From Atrichornis clamosus (lineage: Eukaryota > Chordata > Aves > Passeriformes > Menuridae): a DNA stretch of 64,000 nucleotides. This document shows positions 51,529 through 63,646 of this stretch, piece by piece. The stretch covers positions 62,001-126,000 of the forward strand of contig WBMZ01011605.1 in assembly GCA_013400975.1 (NCBI GenBank), read 5' to 3'. A model generated the notes under the pieces. It made no database searches, had not been told where the DNA came from, and saw nothing but the letters and a program-made list of their open reading frames with translations. Made by a program: the position numbers and the translations under genes. How positions within the stretch are numbered: position 1 is the first letter of the stretch; every line of letters starts with the position of its first letter.

Positions 51529-54109
51529 AGCACATTTTATTCAGCATTGTAGGTTTCAAACATGCCAGTGAGTCAATATTTATCAGGCACACTGCACTTA
51601 ATATTTTTGTTTTCCACGTAGGCTAATCCATGCTCCAAATCTGAGAACACAGTGGTCTACTCAGTCTACCTTTATCTGTAATTGTGTGCATGGATTCAAA
51701 CTGCAGACTGCCAAAAGTAAGTCAGAACTAGAGTCTTGTTAATTTATTATTAAATGTTGTTGGTTTCAGTTATTGAACCATTCATGACCAAATTCAAATT
51801 TGATGATGGTTTTGGGGCTATTTTTTGACTTTCAGTCTTGGAAATGAAGAATTTTCATGTGTTTCTAAACCAACATGGTTGACAAAAATGATCTGAGGCT
51901 ATTCCATCCGTTTCATGGCTTTAATCAAGTGCACTCTATTACTTTGCTCAGTCACAAAAAAGGCAACAGTATTTTCTTTAATATCTAGCAAAATTTTGAA
52001 ATTATCTATTATTTTAGGGATAGCAACAATCTTTTTTAGAAAGATTAGGAGTCTAAATTCAACAGCATTCTGGATTGCCTTCCTGTTCAGTTTCATTAGC
52101 TGTTCAATTTCTTCGATTTAAGTTGCATTTAAAATGCCAGAAAAAGACCAAGATAGAACTTAGTTTTGACATTTCCAAGTGACCAGATGGAAGAACTAGA
52201 AACCTCACCAAAATGCCTGTCTATTGCCCAACCAATTTTGCAGACTATCTCTTGCCAGTTCTCACCCAAACTCAGCTGAAATTCCATCTGAAGTCTTTGA
52301 AGTCCTCCTGGAAAAATAATTAAAAGGAGTGACTTGTTAATCACTCATTAACTCACAAGTGGGTAACTTTATATTGTCACTTGGTGAAACTGTCAATAAG
52401 ACTGTTTCCATTTTCCTGGGCATTAATGTTTTAACATTCGTAATTCTCAGAACCCAACATCAAGATCTAAATATGAATTACTGCTTTTTATCTCCTGATA
52501 AAACAGTCAGGTATTTTTTCCATAATTGATTTTACACTGTTTAGACTTAAAATATTTTGGGTGCAACCACTCTATGTGAGAGCTATCTTTGATTTTGCAG
52601 TAGCAGAACAGTGAGGACTCTTAGGAGATGGACACAGCACAGAAGTAGAAGAAGTAAAGCTGGTATAGAGTTGCCCTGATCAAACTCCCAAACAAGTTAC
52701 CCAAAGAAAGTCATTGTAAATTTTGAGAGTCCCTTTTCTGGCTTTGTTTTTAATAGATGTTATCTGATATCACTCAAATGTAAGAGGCAAGGGCAGGACA
52801 AGAGGGTATAAGAATGAGTCATCAGGCAAACATTCCAGCCTTCCTTCCTATCAGAAGGATTCCTCTAAGGTCAGCCACAGAAATCTCCATCTGTATCAAC
52901 AGCCCAAGAGAGAGCCAAGAGCTCATAGAACAGACAACAGACGTGTAAATTGTAAATAGTTCCTTTTGAGACCTTTCAATCCCTTCTCACACAAAGAACC
53001 TCAGTGGTTCTGGGGAAGACAAAAACGTGGAAAGGAGTCCACTACAGGGGACAACAGTTGTTGGAGCCAGCATCTTTTGTAGGAAACAGTGAAGAGGACA
53101 AGAATGCTGAGCAGATGTTATGGTTGTTTCCAAAAACATGTGAAGTTATAGAGAAAGCATGTGGGCTCTTATATTTAGCCATTTTCGTAATACAAGAAAT
53201 ATGGTGTGCCAATGAAATCGAAAGGAAGCAGATGTGAAACAAATGGAAAAGTTCTCAGAAATCCTGATTAACTTGAGGAACTCAATGACACTAGACATCA
53301 CTGAGGAAAACAGCTTAAACCCAGGCAAATAAGGAAAAAAAGTGAAAGCCTTGGCATCTACTTTCATGTCTAGTTCTAGGGATTCCCCATTCTGCAGAGT
53401 ACATCTGTTTCACTTGGTATTTGAAAGCAAATTGGTTAAGAAGTTTCTCTCAGTATAAGTAAAGCAAGGTAATGCTTGTAGAATGGGATCTTCAATTAGG
53501 ATTAAAAACTCACTTAAAAAATTGTTATAAAAATGGCAAAACTATTTGTACCAACTGTTGTCAGCACTTTGCTATCCAAGATACATTGGAGATCGCTGTT
53601 ATAAACTCTATTCTGATTTCCTAGGGTAGCCCTTAGCTTAATGCTGTTGGATTTTAGGTAGAGGAGAAATGCTTTTGTTGTCCCTTACATTAGTCTAGAT
53701 TAACAGGCTCACAGACATTTGCTAAAATTTTAAGAAAAACAAGAGCTGAAATCTATGCATAATGTTCCAGCTGTCTGCAGATTGAAGAAAAAAGTAAAAT
53801 TTTAAATGAGCTCACCAAAAATAATGAAGTCTGGCTGAAAACCAGTTGGGCAAGAATAGATTTAAAATCTGGAGTTACTTTGAGTACTGAATCTGATTCC
53901 AGTAAAGCTTTAGTATGATTCCAGCAAAAATCCAATTTCCCTGCTGTTGTTTTCTCTGCGAACTCTTTTTAAAACCAGTTGTACCCATGCCATCCCTTCC
54001 AGAAAATGGTTTGAAGTGATATAAATAAGGATAAGATTTTGATCACCATTTTCCCTTTTGAATGTTCTGCTAACTGGCACAGCTACTTCTGCCAAATAAA
54101 TCCCTTAAC

Positions 54110-55570
54110 TAATACTGAATAACAGATTGGACTCAAGAAAGTCCAATTAACATGATAAAGAACTAATTTTTGATGTCCACAGTACATGAAACTGCAATGA
54201 AATACTCTCCAATAACTGCAAATCATTATATTGTTTGGTAGAAATGACAGGGTAATATGAAAAGTTCCAATAAATTGTGAAAATGTTAGCAAATATAAAA
54301 GTGCATTAAATAGAAAATTTTAAAAAATGAAGGGAAAAGTCTTCTTTTTAATGGTATGATCTCATAACCAAAGAAGCAGTGTAATAAAGCTTTCAGTAAT
54401 AACAATCAAAAACATGTTTGTGAAAAATCATTTGACATGTTGTAGGTCAAATGACAAAGCCAACAAAAAGCACAGGAAAAGAAATGCCCAACCAGTGACA
54501 ACAGAAGATTGTTGTTGCAGTTGGTAAAGCAAGAACAAGTAAGGGGTGGAATAAATTAGACACACTAGAAGGTAAGAAAACTGTATACATCAAATGGCTT
54601 TGAAATATGGAAATATTGAGACTACCACCAAGTCAAAGAAACAGTGATATGAGTAATTGCACAGCCAGTGCAGCAGTGTTAGTTATCCTTCTGAAAGCAC
54701 ACTCAGACATGAGCTAAAGAGTTAATATTATTTCAACCCAAATGAATGCCTAGTACAACATAAAATGCTGCAAAAAAAGTCCTTTTAATAAATCACCACT
54801 GCATGTTGTTTATAGATTAGACCATATGCTCACACAAAGCAAAAACATTGCCCAGAACTATTTAAATTGCTACCATTACATCAGCCCCCAATTATAAAAA
54901 TAATAGAGAATCTTTTGCAGATAAAGTCATTCTTAATTCATCAGAAGGAAATGGATTGCACAAAAACATTATTGAAACAGAAAACAGGCTTTTATTGCCC
55001 CCCCAAGATCTCGGGATATTAGCAGGGACTTAGTGAATGCAATCACAGAACAAAAATGCAAGCAATGTGTTTGCCAGGAAGGATCCCATTGACTTTGCTA
55101 CCAAATTTGGAGACGACCTTGGAGCAAGAGCTGGAAAATCAAAAATAAATAAATAAAAAGGAAATGTCATTACTAAGAGGAAAAATTATGAGAACATGCA
55201 AATTATTAGAGACATTGAACAAACTCAGAGCATCACAAAATGGCCACAAAGCATGAGAATGAGAAGGTTGCTTTTGACAAATATACTTCATTTTAGAGAA
55301 AAAAATGCTGTTTTAGAGAAAAAGCAGCAGTGAAACAAAATCAAATGATGTTGCATTTGAACACAATAAAAAGAGATTTTACAACTTGATTTTTGGGACT
55401 TTTTTCACAGAAAAATGAAACTCTCAGCTTCTTTGAAATAAAGATCTACAAAGATTTTGTTACTGTCTTTGAGAAAGATGGGAAAGACCAAAGGAATTGA
55501 CAAGTTTCTAAGATATACTGATGAATATTATGGGCTGTGAGTTACACAATTTGGAATGAAAACAGACCAA
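54110..55570 (+). mobile_element. Ancient RTE-type LINE remnant (endonuclease to reverse transcriptase), inactivated
   Basis: I read this as a decayed non-LTR retrotransposon of the RTE clade (the group containing BovB and the avian AviRTE). The plus strand is strongly A-rich: four sampled 60-base lines (240 bases) gave 115 A against 52 T, typical of RTE sense strands. Four landmarks occur in order. First, Asn-Arg-Leu-Asp (54121-54132) and Asp-Val 14 codons later resemble the end of the endonuclease (NQIDYI...DV). Second, an open run at 54499-54600 carries V-A-V-G-K-A-R and K-L-D-T-L-E-G-K-K-T-V-Y. It matches the endonuclease-RT linker (VAIAKAR...KLDTKEGEKDIY) at about half its positions. Third, E-K-V-A-F-D-K at 55261-55281 resembles RT motif A. 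Fourth, L-R-Y-T-D-E at 55508-55525 resembles LRYADD. The first three share one reading frame and the last is shifted. Stops interrupt throughout, and RT motifs between the linker and motif A are not recognisable. Borders are approximate. Confidence 0.55.
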
Positions 55571-56767
55571 CAATGGGCCAATTGGCTAGCATTGTATTGC
55601 AGTTGTCCTCATAACAAACTTCTGAAATCCCTGTGGAATATATAGTAAACAGCCAGTAAAGAACTCAGTGTAAACACTCCTTCATTTGTGAAAAGCAGAT
55701 ATGTTTCTTACAACTGGCATTGCAGAAGAGTAACACCAGACACCTAGCCAGGAAGAGGAAGTTCTTTAGGATTTATCAAGGCAGTGGGAAGAAGTAGTTT
55801 TTAGAGTAGAATGAGCTTCTGAATAGCAAGAGGCAAGGAGCTGGCTGCTGCTCTCTTCATTGACAGTGACAGAATAGAAAATAGCCAAAAGATATTGAAA
55901 ATATTTGTGTTAATACACAGGAAAACTTGAGATTTTTTTGTAGTCTAATACTTGTCTGAAGAATAATTCCATTTTCTTAGTCATTCTGGCTTCTCTGCCA
56001 AGTTTTTCTGCAACCAGTCCAGAAAAGACAGGCTCACATCTAGTACTTCTATCTGTATTTCTTGAAGACAAAGGATCAAAAAAGAGCAAAGTTCTATCAT
56101 CAGTAAAGGCTTTTTTACTTATAGACTCTTTTGTTTATTCCACAGGTGCTGCCCTGTATGACCATGGTTCATTGTCAGAAGAAAAATGAGAAAATAAGAA
56201 AGAAAAGGAAGGACTCCTACTGAAAGAAAATAATATTTTTTCCCCTCTCAGTAGGTGATTTTCTCTGAGGTCAGCCAGGTATGAAGTATGTGGGACTTTT
56301 TGTTTTTCCCACAGTACTGTGATTTGTTTCCTGTCGATAGGAAATGTTAACTTTTGTGGTTGAAATATCATTTACTTTGCGAATTGCAATATAACTAGTG
56401 CCCTCAATCACATTTTGTCTGAACTGGTGAAAATCTGGAATAATCCCAGAAATAAAAGGCTGAAAAAAAATTATAGTGAAAAACATATTTGCTACAATTT
56501 GGAATTCTCACCTCATCCTTTGTTGGTTATGATAATGCTTTTCCAGGGCCAGTCAGCTACTGTCTGTCCTTGATGTTTGTGTGACCAGCAACATTTATAA
56601 GAAAAGCTAGTGTCTCATCTTAAAGCCTTTTAGTGTGAATATGTCAAGAAAATTTCTCAGGTGTTCCAGCCACACAATACTCTGAGAAGATCTTTCCTGA
56701 CAGTCTGGAAGCACAAACAGGAAGGTATTTATGAGATAATGGGATAGCTGTTGAGGTTTGTGGTTTC
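55571..56767. other. Noncoding sequence, no feature recognised
   Basis: It may contain the far 3' part of the RTE-like element just upstream, but I could not recognise further motifs. Purine-rich around 56160-56230. Open frames are 78 codons or fewer and lie on the minus strand only. Confidence 0.5.
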
Positions 56768-56783
56768 TTTTTTTTTTTTTTTT
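56768..56783 (-). repeat. Poly(T) tract, 16 bases (poly(A) on the minus strand)
   Basis: Sixteen T in a row. On the minus strand these are 16 A that begin 8 bases after an AATAAA hexamer (plus-strand TTTATT at 56792-56797), the arrangement expected at a reverse-transcribed mRNA tail. Confidence 0.9.
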
Positions 56784-57757
56784 AAATTCTCTTTATTGCA
56801 CATACCCAGTTTGCAGCGTGCAAAGCCAGCAGCAGACAGAACTCCACAGAAACATGAAAGACACCAGGTGCTAAAAATGGCATAAAGGAAATTAGACACA
56901 TTCACATTTCTTTCTCTGGGAGGGGTGGCATCTCCACTGGAGCAAAAAGATCAATTGTAAAAACAAGGCCATTCTTTACATTGCTGCACCTGGTGGTCAT
57001 ATATTTTCTTCCACGTTTTGTTGGTCATTACTTTCATTCCACACAGTGTTAATTTTCATTATACACTGCAATGTTTTTCCAAGGTGGCTGGGCAAGGTGT
57101 TATTTGGGACATATTATCATACATTTTTGACTAATACATTTGACAAAATTTTAGTTAGTCATTGGAAGGCATTAGTAAAGATCAGTACTTTGGAAGGCAT
57201 GTTTTCACAGTGAAAATAAAAGGTACCCCATGCATGGGAAAAGCATGTTCAAACTTTGCCTTGCACTTTCTACACTTCCTTGAAGCCACCTCTCGGATAT
57301 TTTTACCATTCCCTGAGCCTCCTTGGAGGCCTCTCTTCTCTATTTGTCCTTCCTGTAAGCAAGGTAATTTTTCTCCTAGAACTCCTAGAAGTTCCCAGCA
57401 GCTGACATATTTTTTGGCACAATTCCTGCCACTGATTTCACTGGACAGCTGCACTCTGGTTGCAAACATAATGGGCATGCCTCAAGTGAATTCAAACTTG
57501 TAATGGTTCCTGAAGCACCTGGGACTTAATCAGATCCCTATTTGAAGCCCTCAAGAGGACAGAGCACACTAATTAATCACCTCAAGATGTCAATTGGTCT
57601 GATCCTCAGCCTAGGACTAGATAAACCCTGTGTTGAACACTCCTGAAACAGAAAGCCAGTTTTCTGTGCAAGGCAAGCTCATACAAACCTCTAGGAACAC
57701 ATCACCACAGCCACTGATTTCTTTGGGATGTAAGAAACAATTTCCTTCTGCTCCTTC
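56771..57757 (-). mobile_element. Possible poly(A)-tailed retrocopy, parent unknown
   Basis: Two features suggest a retroposed transcript on the minus strand. One is the AATAAA signal followed after 8 bases by A16 at the low-coordinate end. The other is a 10-bp word TGGTTTCTTT that is present at both ends (56761-56770 and 57758-57767) and could be a target-site duplication. I could not identify a parent gene. The longest minus-strand frame inside is 98 codons (57182-57478), and a 41-codon frame ends in a stop at 56902-56904; neither is recognisable. The duplicated word is T-rich and short, so coincidence is possible. Poly(A)-tailed retrocopies are also uncommon in birds because CR1 does not use poly(A) tails. 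A genuine noncoding transcript end, or chance, are alternatives. Confidence 0.3.
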
Positions 57758-57767
57758 TGGTTTCTTT

Positions 57768-60700
57768 GGCTAGGCAGTTCTCAAAATCTAGCTACCTCTA
57801 TGAGATATATAATTATTTTTTTTTGTGCTAGACTGTAATCTACTGACAGTATTTAATAGAATGTTTTCAGGTTTGGGTTTTTTTTTAATATATTAATGAA
57901 AACAAAATACTAGAGCAGCTCTTCTTCCATTCTTCCTCACTCAAAGGGTTTTTTTGTATTTAAGTGCCAAGGTGAACATGAGATCAGGTTGTTTTATTGT
58001 TGTTGTTGCTGTTGTCATCAGTTGACTATATTACTTCATTTTCCCTATAGCCCCTATCCAATTTGCTTCTGTCTCAGCTGTGCTCACCAGTCACATGCTC
58101 ACTGTTAGCGGCGTCTTCTCAGCCAAACTCAGTCAGAGGTGTGTAGGGTCATGTTTAATAGGCTAGCCCTGGTCTGTCCTCATCACCCAGAAAAATGAGT
58201 TCAGGATAACTGACCCCCTTAGCCAACCCAACAAGAACTGCCTACATATTTCTGCTTCAGCTCCCGATCTCAATTTCACCATGTTAAATATATTGTGCTC
58301 ATATTCTTTGCCAGGGGCATGTTAAGTTGGTCTCCAAAGTTTCAAGCTACTGTTGATTGTTCAAGACTATCTAATGTTCATATTTCCAGATAAATCTGGG
58401 ATTTATATATATTCAATACAGATTGCAAATACAACTAGGGAGAATTCAGAGCTGTTATACTGGAGATAAATTTGAGCTCAATTTCTCCAGCGAAAACTCT
58501 TCATTAGCAAAGAGTGTTCTCCCTATACAAATCATTTGATATCTCACTGCAGAGTCTGGCTGTATGGTGCAGAATGCAATTCCTATTTAAAGCCTAACAC
58601 CAAGTCCTTTTCAGTTCTATAAAATAGCTGATTCTTTTTTGCAAAAATATACCTCAAATATAAAGACATTAGCAGAAAACATGAGCAATTTAAGCATATA
58701 TGTGACAGTCATGCACTTGCAGTATACATACACAAAATGCCATGCATATATTCTCAGAGAGACAGATTACACTCTGCTTTAAAGCAATCCCTCTGGCACT
58801 TTTGAGATGCCAGAATGTTACAAGTATTGCTATTTTCTGGTGAGCAAGGGAATATAGTCAGTGGATGCAATGCCCTTCTCCTAACTGTTGATCCCATTTA
58901 TTTTGTGCACAAGGTAGAAGGAAACCTGTTTTCAGAAAATGATAACAGCTTTGAAATAGAGTTCAGCTGCAAGTCGCACTTGCTGGCTGAAAAGAGTTTT
59001 CAGTCCATTTGGTACAACGATAATAGTCAAGGTTAGGGAACCATTTTTCTCCCTCCTAAATATGTTGTAGCACCAGCATGATTTTAACAAGACAGCTCTT
59101 CGTTTTTATTTCTTTCACTCATTCCTTGGGTTTGTTGCCAAGAGAAACACAAAGAATGCACCAGGGTGTCATAATAATCCTCCATTAAATCCCTAGTATT
59201 TGAATTTTAATGCTATAATTCAACAGCTGACAAAAGCCCATTGAGCAGGTCTAAGGAGAGGAAAAGAGCCGGTCCCATTTTCTCAGGGGGTGATGCTATA
59301 GCAACACGGAATGAATTTGGGGTCAGGGAACAAGCTGTCTCCAAGCTTTGTTTGCATTTCCTGGCTAAAAGTAGAATCTGGTGTTATAAATTTTACCAAA
59401 ATAAGTGGTTATTTGGAGTTGCATGAAGATTGTTCAGTCTGTAAAATTGTGTGCCTTGTTAAAAAAAAGAGCGGAGACAACAAAACCAGCAGCCAGCAAG
59501 ACAAACTAACAGACTATTTTGGAAAATGCTAGTCTAAGAATTATTTCACAGTCCCTCTTCCTTCTCTGGTTTCCCTACCTTTTAGTGCAAACCCTGCATC
59601 AGAACTTGAAATGATGTAGCACACTACATTCTGGAGGAATAACACAAAGACAGCAAAGTCAATAACGGTGGAACAGAGACCTCTTATAATCATCAAAGAC
59701 CTCGTAAAAGTCTGGTATGTCATTTGTTATGCTTAGCTGTCCCCACACTGAAGGCTTTTGTGCTCTGGGGAATGTTGTTTGGTGGAGACAAATGAATACA
59801 CCTGGAAGACAATTGTCCATTGTGTCAAACACTGCTCATTGGATGCAGCGCAGCCCCCTGCCCGCCGGCCTCCCTCCCCGAGCCCTCCTGTTCACTCAGG
59901 GCCGAAGTCACCACACAACTGTTCTCAGAGCTGGGTCTAGTGGGGACTAGGGCTCAGCATGTCCGTAGGTAATAGAGTACACCGGCAATTTCTGTGCTCT
60001 CCACTGTACTGTGAGGCACGTGCTAAAGGATAGGCCCGTTGCATTCTTCTTTACAATTGCAATAATCTGAGATTCATTAGATAATAGTGATATAATGAGA
60101 TATAAAAGATTAGAAATAATATGCAATTCTCTATGTGAACGTATGGGTTTTGTCACAGAAGAAAACTACAAATGTTTTGTTGCATTTGAAATCATGGAAC
60201 TTTTTCCCTATTCTTCCACTCTGAAATCCAGTGCTGATCACCTGTAGCCAGTCAACTCTCCAGCCGCTCCTCCACCGGAGTCTGCAGCAAGGATATCTCA
60301 GCTCTGGCAGTTCCTGTTCAGGCTGTGAGATCAGGGACACGCCAGCACAGGGAGTATGGCTGTTAACATTGCGGTAAGGAGGGTGCAGGGTGTTTGCCAG
60401 GTGAAGTGATGTAGGCAGGATGGACAAAGGAAGAACTGCTGTGACTGTAGTGCAGAGAAGTGAGACAGATGGTTTTGAGATGTTTGAGTGGTATTTCTAT
60501 AGGACAGAGCAGGACTGGCACAGCAGCAGCCGTTCCTGCAGCTGGCATGTCCAAAGGCTGCTTGGTCCTGCAAGAGTTGTAGGTGGAGTACAAGGCACCT
60601 GAAGCAGAGGTTGCCTTGGACTGCAGTGCCTGCACACCTTACTGATGGGGTGGCATTTTCTGTCTTTCACACAAATCCCACTGACAAGAGTTTGGTGCAC

Positions 60701-63149
60701 AGCAAGAGCTTTAAGTAACCTTCCTCCTTCCATCCTCCTCCTCCAGAGCTCAGTAGCAAAAACTTTCTACAAGAAGAACACAGCTATGGACTATCTTCCT
60801 CTGCAATTCTCAGTCTTTCCTCCTGCATGCCTCTAGATGCGGGAAGCCACTGAGGACTCAGTAAACTACTCCTCTCTTCTGCGTACCTCTGTGACAGAAC
60901 AGGAGCGCCTGATTTTTCTTGTCAACAAATTCATTTAAAAATTATTATTTTTCCAAGCACTTCAAATTTATACAGGCCAATCTTGCATTACAGCTGCTAC
61001 ATGTAATGCATGCGATTGTTGCTAGGATGTCCACATACTGTTTTTTGGAAGTGGTACATCCATTTCTGATCTGCATAGTGCATACATCCTTTTTCTGTCT
61101 GCTATTATACCAGTATCATTAAGCTGCTTATTCACAGTCCTTCAAAAACAGAGCACCTTGTGCCTGCTTTTTCTTTCCCATGTTTCTGAATTGCTTTCTA
61201 GTTCAGTTTTGCTTCATCTAAGATGAACAGATTTTATGAAAATTCCATTCTTTCACCCTATAGAGAGTCATTTTTCAATAGAAAATCTGCAAGCACTGGA
61301 GCCCCACTCCAAAAGAGTTCAGCTCACTTGACTTCAGGGTCTTTAGAGCAGGAATGATTCCTGTCAGCCTGCTAGATCTAAAAGGGAAGCAGTTCATGTG
61401 CAAACAGCTTTCCATCATTATCCTGGGAAGAATCCCACTGGGAGAATAAAGAGTAGCCATAGGAGAAAATTTCTGCAGTAATGGCATGTCATTCCCTTGA
61501 CCCTCTGCTGAAGTGTTCATTTTTGTTATAGATCAGGCAAGAAATATGACATTTTATTGTCTGAGATTTCCAGGCAAGCATTCCTCAATGGGGTGCAATT
61601 CTCATTGGGTCATAACTACAGGACCATACTAGAGAAAACAAGAAACTTCATTGCCATAACTTTAAGCTTGGCAAGCTATAAGTTGTGAAGATCCTTTGTT
61701 AGATATTTTTTATTTAGTACCCTTTGTGTGACCGAACAGATTTACATACAGAGCTTATTGGATTTATATATTAGCCATACTGATTCTGATTATTCCAAGC
61801 AATGAAGAACAGAGGCAGAGTCTGAAAGGTTTGCCAAGACTTTGGAGCACCTTTTCTATTCTGAAATTGGGGATTCTGTGGATAAAATTAAAATCTCACA
61901 GCTTGAATCAGGGATCTCCCAAACCTTTCATGGCATAAATGCAGTCACAACATTACTGAAATGACCTCCTCTGGCAGCAAAGTTTATAGGCATGCATGAA
62001 TGGCACTGCTTGGGATTTGCAATTCTTCACTGAAGAGCATTTCACTGTTTAAGAACAGATACTGCTCTGCTGGTCTTGATACACATCAAGTTGCTTTAAG
62101 GAGTGGTGTGCTCAGGCCTCCAGCAAGCCAAACACGCACATGTAAATATTTACTGAAAATTACAGTAATCAACCCTTAGAAGCAACTTGAAAAGCTCTTT
62201 ACTGTAGAACAGTGCTACTAATAATATGTCTTAGAATTAGCAAAAAAAATGCCTTCAGTATGAATGAGATATGCTGGAGAAGAAGAGCTGAAACTGAAAC
62301 AGAAGGGACCAAGATGAACCAACACTGAAAACAGCTCACTGCATTTGTGATGCTGGGTATGTCTACACTGGTCTTGCACACTCTGCTGTGAGTTTGTTAT
62401 GGACAGATGTGCAGTCTCAAGGCACCTGATTTCAGCAATACAAGATTAGGCTGGTGCTGAGCCATAGATGCTGATCTGAGCTCTGAAACTGCAGTGCCTC
62501 TATTTCAACTACCTCCACTTCCAATATGTGTAGGGTACAAATATTCTTTCAGAAGGTAAGTCTGCTCACTATTGTCTGTGCAAGTCCCTTTGCATCCCTT
62601 GTTAGTTTGGTGCAAATCCTGTGTACCGAACTTAGTTCTATTTCAAATCTGCTCGATTTTGTTCCATGGTCATTAAACTCCTCTATATTTTTTGAAATGC
62701 AACAAGCGATACCCAAGGCAGATTTGGCTAAGCAGACTTTGACTGCCCCTATGATGTGCTAGCTCTTCCCAAAGGCATTCCTGTCAAAATAACTGATTTA
62801 CTTGTTTGAAAGACAAAGTATCTTTAAGATAGAACAAGTCTTAGGAAAGACAATGGATGGTATACATATCAATAATCTGATGCCCAGAATGAAGTCAGCA
62901 TTGAACTTCACAGTCAAGGGCTCACAGAATCTACTTAAGTGGCTCCCTTCAAGTTTTCTATGGTCCACTACACACACAGGGTTACCAGAAAGGAATCCTT
63001 TTGCTTGCAAATGCCAATCAGAATCAAATCTCTGATCACAAGTACATCCTTGTGCTTTCTCCTCTTTATTTTCTATTTCTGTGACAAGCTGGTGTACTTC
63101 TTTGGGCAGAAATGTGGGAAAATCTAGCTGGGAAGTAGAAAGAAACCTC
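57768..63149. other. Noncoding unique sequence with a small CpG-rich patch
   Basis: Open frames of 98 codons or fewer, except a 130-codon minus-strand frame at 62798-63190 that runs into the N-bounded duplication and has no family resemblance. A short (TTG)n-like tract lies at 57997-58015. At about 59848-59911 there is a compact G+C-rich patch with at least five CpG dinucleotides, too small for a CpG island. Several overlapping frames on both strands around 60330-60830 reflect higher G+C, not a gene. Confidence 0.55.
57997..58015. repeat. Short (TTG)n tract
   Basis: Several TTG units with one GCT interruption, within a T-rich segment. It is simple low-complexity sequence. Confidence 0.8.
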
Positions 63150-63175
63150 CTCACACTGAAGGTGTTGCTAAAGCA
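63150..63175. repeat. 26-bp local duplication, first copy
   Basis: This segment recurs at 63288-63313 with one mismatch (T for C), 138 bp downstream. The second copy starts two bases after the single N at 63286. The arrangement suggests either a local tandem duplication or an unresolved contig overlap. Confidence 0.85.
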
Positions 63176-63285
63176 TGCAGATGTTCCCAAAGAAAGGCTA
63201 TTCTCCTTGTAAATTCATATGAAAGTCTCTATGCCTTGACACTGCCCAGATTCCCACGAAGAAATCTGACCAAATATAAGTAATG

Positions 63286-63415
63286 NACTCACACTGAAGG
63301 TGCTGCTAAAGCACTGAAGGTGCACTGCAGCAGGACATTTAGTTGGTAGGATATAACCAATAAACCTGTGGTTCTACCTTGCTCAGGAAGTTTGACCTAC
63401 TATTTAACAAGTGTN
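63286..63415. other. 128-bp segment bounded by two single N characters
   Basis: Ambiguous bases occur at 63286 and 63415, the only ones I saw in the window. The start of the enclosed segment repeats sequence upstream (63150-63175) and its end repeats sequence downstream (63483-63566). A short piece that overlaps both neighbours and is delimited by N is what an imperfectly merged assembly would leave. A true minisatellite that defeated base calling is the alternative. Confidence 0.8.
63331..63414. repeat. 84-bp direct duplication, first copy
   Basis: Nearly identical to 63483-63566 (offset 152 bp). The only differences lie around 63348-63351. The copy ends exactly at the N at 63415. Near identity implies either a very recent duplication, allelic copies placed in tandem, or an assembly error. 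Confidence 0.95.
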
Positions 63416-63482
63416 GAAGAACTGAAGGAATCATAATACCTTTCTGAATTAGTGAAAGCAAGGGAGCTGACAAGATTAGAGG

Positions 63483-63566
63483 CAGGACATTTAGTTGGTG
63501 GTATATAACCAATAAACCTGTGGTTCTACCTTGCTCAGGAAGTTTGACCTACTATTTAACAAGTGT
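63483..63566. repeat. 84-bp direct duplication, second copy
   Basis: Second copy of the 63331-63414 segment. It continues without a break into unique sequence (ACTAAGTGAGG), so this copy is probably the correctly assembled one if the duplication is false. Confidence 0.95.
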
Positions 63567-63646
63567 ACTAAGTGAGGAAAGTTCATAGTGAGAGTGATTC
63601 AGAGTGTTTTAAAAATGCCAAAGGTGAAAAAATACTAAATTCATGG

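Larger units (their letters stand above)
43246..54109. other. Noncoding A+T-rich sequence with candidate regulatory blocks
   Basis: No gene recognised; the longest open frames are about 93 codons and lack family resemblance. Slightly CpG-enriched patches lie at about 45640-45690 and 46376-46470 but are far too small for CpG islands. A 14-bp palindrome lies at 44488-44501, a long-stem hairpin at 49743-49799 and a 19-bp tandem duplication at 51491-51528. A+T-rich blocks near 44380-44720 and 50990-51310 could be conserved noncoding elements. Confidence 0.5.

Noticed and set aside
51899..52344. Overlapping open frames on both strands, with Ile/Lys/Phe-rich peptides
   Set aside because: Composition follows from A+T-rich DNA. 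I tried to match L1, RTE and DNA-transposon proteins and found nothing consistent.
55461..55500. V-F-E-K-D peptide considered as RT motif A
   Set aside because: It lies about 305 codons after the linker, too far for the RTE family. The E-K-V-A-F-D-K site at 55261 fits the spacing and frame better.
62798..63190. 130-codon minus-strand frame
   Set aside because: It runs into the duplicated, N-associated segment, has no family resemblance and is overlapped by plus-strand frames.
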